Source of the DNA: Hahella sp. HNIBRBA332
Lineage (GTDB): Bacteria; Pseudomonadota; Gammaproteobacteria; Pseudomonadales; Oleiphilaceae
Assembly: GCF_030719035.1 (NCBI RefSeq)
Contig: NZ_CP132203.1
Coordinates: 248,001 to 312,000 of the forward strand
Direction: 5' to 3'
Length of the DNA stretch: 64,000 nucleotides
Below the pieces are notes generated by a model. It ran no database searches, was not told where the DNA came from, and worked only from the letters and a program-made list of their open reading frames with translations. Positions 44,285-50,284 of the stretch are shown here, piece by piece; position 1 is the first letter of the stretch, and the number at the start of each line of letters is the position of its first letter. Position numbers and translations under genes: made by a program.

Positions 44285-45661
44285 ATGAGATTGAATGCAA
44301 TAATAAAACTCAGCGCTTTAGCGTTGGCGATATCGTCTTCTTTCGCTTGGGCCAAAGCGCCAGCGGGTGAAGCAGCTAAATTGGGCGATACATTGACGCC
44401 CATCGGTGCGGAAAAAGCCGGTAATGCTGATGGAACTATTCCAGCCTGGGATGGCGGGTTAAAAACAATTCCTGCTGGTTACGACGGCGTCGATTACATT
44501 AATCCTTTTGCGGCTGAAAAGCCCAAGTTCGTGATAAGCGCGTCCAATGCGGATCAGTATAAAGATAACCTGTCCGCCGGCCAGATGGCGATGCTGAAGA
44601 AATACCCGGGCAGCTACAAGATCAAGGTGTATCCCACCCATCGCACCTCCGCCTATGAGCAAAAGATCTATGATGCGGCGAAGCACAACGCGACTTCTGT
44701 AGAGTTGGTGGCGGACGGCAACGGCATCACCGACTACCAGATGGCGGTAGCGTTTCCTATCTTGAGCGGTAGCTCGTCCGATCAGGCCAAACAGATTATT
44801 TGGAACCACATCACCCGTTGGCGCGGCGGATCTTTGAGTCGGCGCGTGGCGCAGGTAACGCCTCTGGCTAATGGAGACTTCACGCCAGTTATTTTTTCTG
44901 AGCAACTAAGTTATGTGAGTTCGTTGTCTGACTATAAGTCCGGCGCTGACCCCAACGTTATTTTCTATTTCAAGCAGGAAATAGAGTCCCCCGCACGACT
45001 GGCGGGCAACGTATTGTTGGTGCATGAAACCCTGAATCAGGTGAAGGAGCCTCGTCGCGCCTGGATCTATAACGAAGGCCAGCGTCGCGTGCGTCGCGCC
45101 CCTCAGGTCGCCTACGACGGTCCTGGCACCGCTTCAGACGGCCTGCGCACCACGGACAACTTCGATATGTTCAACGGCGCGCCGGACCGTTATGACTGGA
45201 AAGTGCTGGGCAAGAAGGAAATTTATCTGCCCTATAACGCATACGACCTGAGCTCGAAAAAAGTGAAGTATTCTGAGCTCGTACAGCCTGGCCATTTGAA
45301 TCAGGAGATGGCGCGTTACGAATTACACCGCGTATGGGTGGTTGAGGGCACTCTGAAGCCCGGCTCCAGACATATTTATGCGAAACGCGTCTTCTATGTT
45401 GACGAGGATACTTGGCAAATCGGCCTGGCGGATCATTACGACGGCCGTGGCGAGCTGTGGCGCGTTGCGGAAGGGCACCATGTTTACTTCTACGATCAGA
45501 AGATTTCCTGGTTCTCCGCAGAAGTCTTATATGACCTGCTTTCCGGGCGCTATCTGGCTCTGGGTTTAACCAATGAAGAACCAAAGGGGTATGAGTTCAA
45601 TTTGGAAGCCAGCTCTCAGGACTTTACTCCCGCAGCGTTGAGACGGTCGGGAAGAAAGTAA
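44285..45661 (+). CDS. DUF1329 periplasmic/outer-membrane-associated protein
   Basis: This 458-residue protein of family DUF1329 has a signal peptide (IIKLSALALAISSSFAWA, cut near residue 24) and no lipobox cysteine. The family adopts a LolA/LolB-like half-barrel, suggesting binding of a hydrophobic ligand. Conserved blocks are IPAWDGGLK near the N-terminus and RRVRRAPQVAYDGPG in the middle. It follows the DUF1302 gene and ends at a strong terminator, so the two probably form one unit. A lipid or sterol-like ligand carrier is an inference from fold and neighbour. Confidence 0.86.
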   Translation: MRLNAIIKLSALALAISSSFAWAKAPAGEAAKLGDTLTPIGAEKAGNADGTIPAWDGGLKTIPAGYDGVDYINPFAAEKPKFVISASNADQYKDNLSAGQMAMLKKYPGSYKIKVYPTHRTSAYEQKIYDAAKHNATSVELVADGNGITDYQMAVAFPILSGSSSDQAKQIIWNHITRWRGGSLSRRVAQVTPLANGDFTPVIFSEQLSYVSSLSDYKSGADPNVIFYFKQEIESPARLAGNVLLVHETLNQVKEPRRAWIYNEGQRRVRRAPQVAYDGPGTASDGLRTTDNFDMFNGAPDRYDWKVLGKKEIYLPYNAYDLSSKKVKYSELVQPGHLNQEMARYELHRVWVVEGTLKPGSRHIYAKRVFYVDEDTWQIGLADHYDGRGELWRVAEGHHVYFYDQKISWFSAEVLYDLLSGRYLALGLTNEEPKGYEFNLEASSQDFTPAALRRSGRK

Positions 45662-45692
45662 GCGCGTCACACGTGGTATGAGGCAGCTTCAG

Positions 45693-45718
45693 AAAAAGGA
45701 GGGGCATCCCTCCTTTTT
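45693..45718 (+). terminator. Rho-independent terminator after the DUF1302-DUF1329 unit
   Basis: Perfect 11-bp arms AAAAAGGAGGG and CCCTCCTTTTT enclose a GCAT loop and end in a T-run. The insertion element begins directly after it, so the host transcription unit was not interrupted. Confidence 0.9.
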
Positions 45719-45733
45719 GGTTGGAAATCTAAA

Positions 45734-45754
45734 ACCACCTCCTATGGAGGTGGT
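45734..45754. repeat. Left-end hairpin of the IS200/IS605 element
   Basis: ACCACCTCC-TAT-GGAGGTGGT is a perfect 9-bp stem with a 3-base loop near the left end. It matches the right-end hairpin in its core. This is the kind of subterminal structure that Y1 transposases bind as single-stranded DNA. Confidence 0.8.
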
Positions 45755-45802
45755 GATCGTCGTGTAGGCTCTGCCTTAAAGTATGGCCCATGCTAGATAC
45801 TC

Positions 45803-45823
45803 TCGTTTGTTACCAGCAAACGA
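45803..45823 (+). promoter_or_regulatory. Hairpin next to the tnpA ribosome binding site
   Basis: TCGTTTG and CAAACGA form a 7-bp stem with a 7-base loop directly abutting the AAGGAG (45823-45828) of tnpA. IS200-type elements are known to limit transposase translation with a leader stem-loop, so this probably has that role. Confidence 0.5.
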
Positions 45824-45836
45824 AGGAGTAAAAAGC

Positions 45837-46301
45837 ATGAGCCGATATGAATCCGCTTCGCACGTATTCTATCGCTGTCAGTATCACATTGTTTGGACGC
45901 CGAAGTATAGGTACAAGATATTGAAGGGAAATGTTGGCAAGGAAGTATATCGAAGCATTTATGTATTCTGCCGAATGAAGAACTGTAAGGTGGTGGAGCT
46001 GAATGTTCAGATTGACCATGTTCACTTGGTCGTGAGGACGCCTCCAAGTGTGAGTGTTTCAGAGTTGATGGGAGTACTGAAGGGAAGGACGGCAATTAGA
46101 TTGTTTAATAAATTTCCCTATCTAAGAAAGAAGAAGCTCTGGGGTAATCATTTTTGGCAGCGGGGTTACTTTGTGGATTCGGTAGGGGCCAATGAGGAAA
46201 TAATCAGAAGGTACGTCCGATATCAAGACAAGGTTTCGAAAGAAGAAGCGGAACGTCAGCTGGACCCTGTAAATAATTCTGTGTATCTGCCTGGTTATTA
46301 A
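45837..46301 (+). CDS. tnpA: IS200/IS605-family transposase TnpA with IS256-encoded C-terminus
   Basis: TnpA is a Y1 HUH transposase that cuts and rejoins single-stranded DNA at end hairpins. The HUH pair is H61-V-H63 in DHVHLVV, and the catalytic tyrosine is probably Y126 in RRYVRYQDK. The start is the ATG at 45837 with AAGGAG 8 bases upstream. From residue 143 on, the sequence (DPVNNSVYLPGY) is encoded by the left end of the inserted IS256 element. Joining the flanks restores an ancestral end of LLDVD and a stop at 47600-47602, giving 147 residues. The catalytic residues are intact, so the 154-residue chimera may still work. Confidence 0.88.
   Translation: MSRYESASHVFYRCQYHIVWTPKYRYKILKGNVGKEVYRSIYVFCRMKNCKVVELNVQIDHVHLVVRTPPSVSVSELMGVLKGRTAIRLFNKFPYLRKKKLWGNHFWQRGYFVDSVGANEEIIRRYVRYQDKVSKEEAERQLDPVNNSVYLPGY
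46255..46262 (+). repeat. Target-site duplication, left copy
   Basis: GTCAGCTG directly precedes the left terminal repeat of the IS256 element and is repeated exactly at 47577-47584. Eight bp is the usual duplication length for this family. Confidence 0.92.
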
Positions 46302-47576
46302 AGATACTCCGTTAAGCGATCTTCGAACTCGATCATAAATCGGTTCAGCGCTGACTTCCAATTCCTGATCGGCATCGTCCATTTCTTCGACGCAGCCATG
46401 ATCGCCAGATAGACCACCTTCCTCGCGGAATCATCCGTGGGGAACAGCTTCCGTTTCTTGATCACTTTCCTAATGACGCTGTTAAGGGAGTCAATGGCAT
46501 TGGTCGTGTAGATGGCCCTGCGAATGTCTTCCGGGTAGCGGAACAGAGTGTTGAGGTTCTCCCAGTGAAGCCGCCAGGATCGGCTGATCTGGGGATATTT
46601 CTCATCCCATCGTTCGGCAAACCTGTCCAGCTCTGAGAGGGCTTCCTCCTCGGTGGCCGATTGGTAGATCCGCTTCAGATCTGTTGTGACCGGCTTATAG
46701 TCTTTCCACGGCACATACTTCACCGCATTGCGCACCATGTGCACGATACAGAGCTGTATCTGGGTTTGGGGATACACGGTATTGATCGCTTCGGGGAAAC
46801 CCTTCAGGCCGTCCACACAGGCGATCAGAATGTCCTTCACGCCCCGGTTCTGCAACTCGGTCAGCACATTCAGCCAGAACTTCGCCCCTTCGGTTTCCGA
46901 GAGCCACATCCCTAGCAATTCTTTGTGGCCTTCCAGGTTGCCCCCCAGGGCCAGATAGATCGCTTTGTTGATCACCTGCTTGTCCTGGCGGATCTTCACC
47001 ACAATGCAGTCCAGGTACACGATGGGATAAACCGCATCCAGAGGACGAGACTGCCATTCCACCACCTGCTCAATCACGGCATCCGTGACTTTGGAGATTA
47101 AGGTGGGAGAGACATCCGCGCCATACATTTCCTTGAAGGTGGCCACGATCTCCCGGGTGCTCATGCCTTTGGCGTAGAGGCTGAGAATCTTGTCATCCAT
47201 GGTGGTGAAACGGGTCTGCTGCTTCTTGACCAGTTGAGGCTCAAAGCTGCCCTGACGATCTCGGGGAGTGTTAACTTCAAACTGACCGTCCTCGGTACGG
47301 AGGGTCTTGCTGGAATAGCCATTTCGGGTATTGTCTGAATTTGAAGATTGATGTTTCTCGTATCCCAGATGCACATCCAGCTCTGCATTGAGCGCGGCTT
47401 CCACGGTCGCCTTGGTAAGCATCTGACGGAACTCGTTGAGATCCTTTTCTGTTTTCAGAGATTTGGCTGCCTCACGGGCAAATGCTTCTAATTCTTTCTG
47501 GTTCATTGTCTACCTATCCTTAACCCCGCTATAGGGTACTAGTGATAGGCAGATACACAAATTAAATTACAGTCTC
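46263..47576 (-). mobile_element. IS256-family insertion sequence, 1314 bp
   Basis: The element has 30-bp terminal inverted repeats (46263-46292 and 47547-47576), identical at 24 of 30 positions with the inner 12 bp (GTGTATCTGCCT) perfect. It encodes one 402-residue transposase and is flanked by a perfect 8-bp direct repeat GTCAGCTG. It is inserted in the last codons of the IS200/IS605 tnpA. The intact duplication suggests the copy has stayed in place since insertion. Confidence 0.93.
46298..47506 (-). CDS. IS256-family (Mutator-type) transposase
   Basis: This 402-residue DDE transposase acts by a copy-out circle mechanism in the family. The first two acidic residues are D166 (IVYLDCIVVKI) and D232 (IACVDGLKGF). 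At the position of the third, in TTNAIDSLNSVIRK, it has D339 where the family normally has Glu. Spacings of 66 and 107 residues match IS256 (66 and 108), so the alignment is sound. The gene is otherwise full length with no frameshift. Its stop codon overlaps the stop of the chimeric tnpA on the other strand. Whether the Asp keeps activity is unknown. Confidence 0.93.
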   Translation of the reverse strand: MNQKELEAFAREAAKSLKTEKDLNEFRQMLTKATVEAALNAELDVHLGYEKHQSSNSDNTRNGYSSKTLRTEDGQFEVNTPRDRQGSFEPQLVKKQQTRFTTMDDKILSLYAKGMSTREIVATFKEMYGADVSPTLISKVTDAVIEQVVEWQSRPLDAVYPIVYLDCIVVKIRQDKQVINKAIYLALGGNLEGHKELLGMWLSETEGAKFWLNVLTELQNRGVKDILIACVDGLKGFPEAINTVYPQTQIQLCIVHMVRNAVKYVPWKDYKPVTTDLKRIYQSATEEEALSELDRFAERWDEKYPQISRSWRLHWENLNTLFRYPEDIRRAIYTTNAIDSLNSVIRKVIKKRKLFPTDDSARKVVYLAIMAASKKWTMPIRNWKSALNRFMIEFEDRLTEYL

Positions 47577-47584
47577 GTCAGCTG
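47577..47584 (+). repeat. Target-site duplication, right copy
   Basis: GTCAGCTG follows the right terminal repeat and is identical to 46255-46262. The bases after it continue the tnpA frame (CTG CTG GAT GTA GAT TGA) once the element is removed. Confidence 0.92.
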
Positions 47585-47607
47585 CTGCTGGATGTAGATT
47601 GATACAA

Positions 47608-47655
47608 AGCCCCCTTATAGGGGGCTATAAGCAAAGCCACCTTCTAAGAAGGTGG
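47608..47655. repeat. Two hairpins at the right end of the IS200/IS605 element
   Basis: AGCCCCC-TTATA-GGGGGCT (47608-47626) lies just after the ancestral tnpA stop and may act as a terminator or barrier to read-through. CCACCTTC-TAA-GAAGGTGG (47637-47655) mirrors the left-end hairpin and is the probable right-end transposase-binding structure. Confidence 0.75.
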
Positions 47656-47736
47656 ATTTTTACTTTTTTGGTATTCGCTTTTAATGTGAATTATTGAGTT
47701 CAGCTTTTATAACGCCCATAAAGCGCTATTGGGGCT

Positions 47737-48639
47737 TCAAGATGCGTACTGCTGATGAAGCTGCTCTAGCTGCTTGTCTTTTCTTCGCCATAACTGTGCG
47801 ATCCACTCCTGAAACTCTGAGCGAAACTCAGCATCGTTCATATAGTCCCGGTTCAGAAACTGGTCGGGAATGCGGATTTTCTCAATGCGGATTACTACCT
47901 TTTTGATTTGCCCTGACGCCAGCCCCCAAAAACCCAGCGCTTTGCCCGGGTAATGAATAGTAATGTTGAGCATTGTGTGCAGGTGTTCTCCCATCGCCCC
48001 CAGAACGAATGCAGCGCCACCGGCCTTAGGCTTTAACAGGTGCTTATAAGGCGATTTTTGATGATCGTGCTTGGCTTGGGTAAAGCGCGTCCCCTCCAAA
48101 AAATTAAATACGGTCACTGGGGTGTATTTAAACTTCTCACAGGCTTTTTTGGTGGTTTCCAGGTCTTTGCCCTTCAATGCGGGATTGCGTTCAATCTGTT
48201 CCCGGGTGTAACGCTTCATGAATGGAAAGTCCAGCGCCCACCAGGCCACGCCTATTAGCGGCACCCAAATCAGCTCCTGTTTGAGGAAAAACTTCAACAT
48301 TGGAACTTTACCGTTAAGCACTCTTTGTACAATGGGGATATCGGCCCAGGTTTGGTGGTTGCAAGTGACCAGATACCAGTCATTGGGCTTGAGGTCGCTA
48401 TCGCCTTCCACATCCCATTGAATATCGTGAAGAAGATATAGCAGTCCGTTATTAATGTTGATCCACAGTCCAGCGATGCCGATCAGCGCGATGGTGCAGT
48501 ATTTCCGCGTGACGCTGATCGGTATGAGTAACTTGACGAAGGCCAGCGCCAGTACGAAAGGAAATAAAATGGTAGTAGAAAGCAGAATTAAGAGGACAGC
48601 TAGAACGCCTCTTAGCCAATGTGGAAGAAAGCTCAACAT
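47737..48639 (-). CDS. Membrane acyltransferase of the PlsC/YihG type
   Basis: This 300-residue protein is a glycerolipid-type acyltransferase. The HX4D motif is NHQTWADI near residue 93, and the substrate block FLEGTRFT lies near residue 180. An N-terminal hydrophobic segment (VLAVLLILLSTTILFPFVLAL) anchors it to the inner membrane. It resembles YihG, a lysophosphatidic-acid acyltransferase that changes membrane fatty-acid composition, rather than the shorter essential PlsC. It is the last of a reverse-strand run of envelope genes, 75 bp beyond the insertion element. Confidence 0.88.
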   Translation of the reverse strand: MLSFLPHWLRGVLAVLLILLSTTILFPFVLALAFVKLLIPISVTRKYCTIALIGIAGLWININNGLLYLLHDIQWDVEGDSDLKPNDWYLVTCNHQTWADIPIVQRVLNGKVPMLKFFLKQELIWVPLIGVAWWALDFPFMKRYTREQIERNPALKGKDLETTKKACEKFKYTPVTVFNFLEGTRFTQAKHDHQKSPYKHLLKPKAGGAAFVLGAMGEHLHTMLNITIHYPGKALGFWGLASGQIKKVVIRIEKIRIPDQFLNRDYMNDAEFRSEFQEWIAQLWRRKDKQLEQLHQQYAS

Positions 48640-48799
48640 TAGTCGAAATATCTCGTTATTGTGTTTTCAGGAAGTCAGATTTTGGGTTATTCAGGCGATC
48701 GCTCAGACCCGCCTGTCGCTCTTTTGGCGCTTATTCTCCGGCTAGGCGAGTCGCCCCGGTTCTTGTGTGGTATGGATCAGTGTGCTTGCGATACCGCCA

Positions 48800-49228
48800 T
48801 CAATTGCTCCCTTGCTGAGATGTATTCTTCTTGTCGGTTTTGAACCAAGCCGCCGTTTTTTCCTGCGCCTGACGTCGTATTTCTGGAGTGATATGCGCGG
48901 CGATCGTAGCGATGGCGCCCGCCATGACCGTGAGGTCGTCGGTATAGCCCAGGATGGGGGTCAGATCAGGTATACCGTCTATAAGCGATATGAAATACCC
49001 CAAAGCGCCGTAGATGACAGTTTTACACCATACCGGCGTGTTGGGCGATGCGGCGGTGTAATAGAGCGTCAATGCATGCTCTACCGTCGTGACGCCAGCG
49101 GCGGAGGCGGCCGCGCCCAGCTTTTTCCATAACTGGACGCCAGAAACCGGCGGGTGATTTTCCGATTCTAAACGGGGTGTCTCGGAGAAGCGGTTACGGG
49201 CTAGATTGATACTCATAGTTTGTCCCAT
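48800..49228 (-). CDS. YkvA-family membrane protein (DUF1232)
   Basis: This 142-residue protein has the DUF1232/YkvA core KTVIYGALGYFISLIDGIPD followed by LTPILGYTDDLTVMAGAIA, with two hydrophobic stretches. The family function is unknown. An ATG four codons downstream (49216) is an alternative start. It is transcribed in the same direction as the acyltransferase and Bax genes but separated by about 100-160 bp on each side, so it may be independently transcribed. Confidence 0.82.
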   Translation of the reverse strand: MGQTMSINLARNRFSETPRLESENHPPVSGVQLWKKLGAAASAAGVTTVEHALTLYYTAASPNTPVWCKTVIYGALGYFISLIDGIPDLTPILGYTDDLTVMAGAIATIAAHITPEIRRQAQEKTAAWFKTDKKNTSQQGSN

Positions 49229-49323
49229 GGTCGGATGGAATCCATTTCATTTTACGCAACCACGCCAGGAATTTCTGAACTAAATAACCAACGCTTGCGT
49301 TTCCATCGGGTGACCCCAAACGT

Positions 49324-50148
49324 TCAAAGCGTTGCGGCGTCACCGGGGTGATCGTACTTTTCCAAATCATTGGTGCGGATCATACCTTGTATTTCTGCAA
49401 TATAAGCTTCTCCTCGGGTGGAGTATTTCGCCAGGCCGGGGGTCAGGCTTTGGCCCGTGACGGCGGCGCCTTGGGCTCTAAGCTTTTCTCTGGTCTTGCG
49501 GAGATCGATATAGTGCAGATTACGGTTGAGGTTACGCATGTAGCTCATCACTGAGTGATAGACCGTGTCGAAGCGCGCCACCTCATGCTGCAGGTGGGAT
49601 GCGCGTTGCGCAGGCTCTATGCCGCATCCGGGTTTGAAGCACCATTGTCCAAACAAGTTGTTGCCTTCGCGTGCGAAGCGGGAGCCGCCCCAGCCGGATT
49701 CGTTTGCCGCCTGTGCAAGAACCAGAGAGGGGGGAATAGTATCCACTCTGCGTAACATCAGTTTGAAAAAATCGTTGTTGAAGGCGTTATCAAACGGCAC
49801 TCGATAAGCTTCCGCCAAGCGTTGCAGGCGTGCGGTATCTTCAGTCGAGAACGTGGTTTGCCGTTGCATCTTTTGGATGAACTGGCGCTCTTCCTTGATT
49901 TGTCGATTGGCCTGTTGCACCAACGGCAACAAATAAGAGAAAAACGCCTCTTTTTTCTCTCCGACATCTTCATAACGGCTGAAATCAGGAAGGGGAGCCG
50001 TCGGTATCAGGTTGACGTTTGAAGTCTTGAGCTCTTTTTTATTTTCCTTAACCGCTAGGGCGTGTAGGTCATACCAGAGAGAAAATGTAAAAAGCCAAGC
50101 CAATGCGCCGCCAAAGGCAATAACGGCATAACTGCGGTAATTCTTCAT
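49324..50148 (-). CDS. Bax-like glucosaminidase-domain protein
   Basis: This 274-residue protein resembles E. coli Bax, with an N-terminal membrane helix (YAVIAFGGALAWLFTFSLWY) and a periplasmic glucosaminidase domain (about residues 120-265). The probable catalytic glutamate is in AQAANESGWGGSRFA, followed by GNNLFGQWCF, both typical of N-acetylglucosaminidases of this fold. It should cleave or bind peptidoglycan. It lies 136 bp downstream of the large lipoprotein gene on the same strand. Confidence 0.88.
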   Translation of the reverse strand: MKNYRSYAVIAFGGALAWLFTFSLWYDLHALAVKENKKELKTSNVNLIPTAPLPDFSRYEDVGEKKEAFFSYLLPLVQQANRQIKEERQFIQKMQRQTTFSTEDTARLQRLAEAYRVPFDNAFNNDFFKLMLRRVDTIPPSLVLAQAANESGWGGSRFAREGNNLFGQWCFKPGCGIEPAQRASHLQHEVARFDTVYHSVMSYMRNLNRNLHYIDLRKTREKLRAQGAAVTGQSLTPGLAKYSTRGEAYIAEIQGMIRTNDLEKYDHPGDAATL

Positions 50149-50284
50149 GTACTACCCATCGTTTTTGCTAGCAGATTTTATTTTGCGTATTTAGTTTAGC
50201 TGATTCAACACTTTGGGCTGGAAGACGGGCGGTCTAAGGCCTGCTCCCCACAACGACTGCGCGGAGAGCAGGGGAGGAGGGCGT

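Larger units (their letters stand above)
45730..47660 (+). mobile_element. IS200/IS605-family element, split by an IS256-family insertion
   Basis: The element carries a single Y1 transposase gene (tnpA) and no tnpB. Similar hairpins mark both ends: left 45734-45754 and right 47637-47655, both built on a CCACCT core. Without the nested IS256 copy and one target duplication the element is about 610 bp, close to tnpA-only IS200-type elements. Such elements have no terminal inverted repeats and make no target duplication, so the outer boundaries given are approximate (within about 10 bp). Confidence 0.82.

Noticed and set aside
46281..46292. The 12-bp perfect repeat taken as the outer tips of the IS256 element
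   Set aside because: With those tips the flanks (ATAATTCT and AAATTAAA) do not match. Extending the repeats outward by 18 bp gives a perfect 8-bp direct repeat, so the true ends are 46263 and 47576.
50240..50272. CCTGCTC...GAGCAGG inverted repeat downstream of the large lipoprotein gene
   Set aside because: The loop is 19 bases long and no T-run follows on the minus strand, so a terminator call is not supported.
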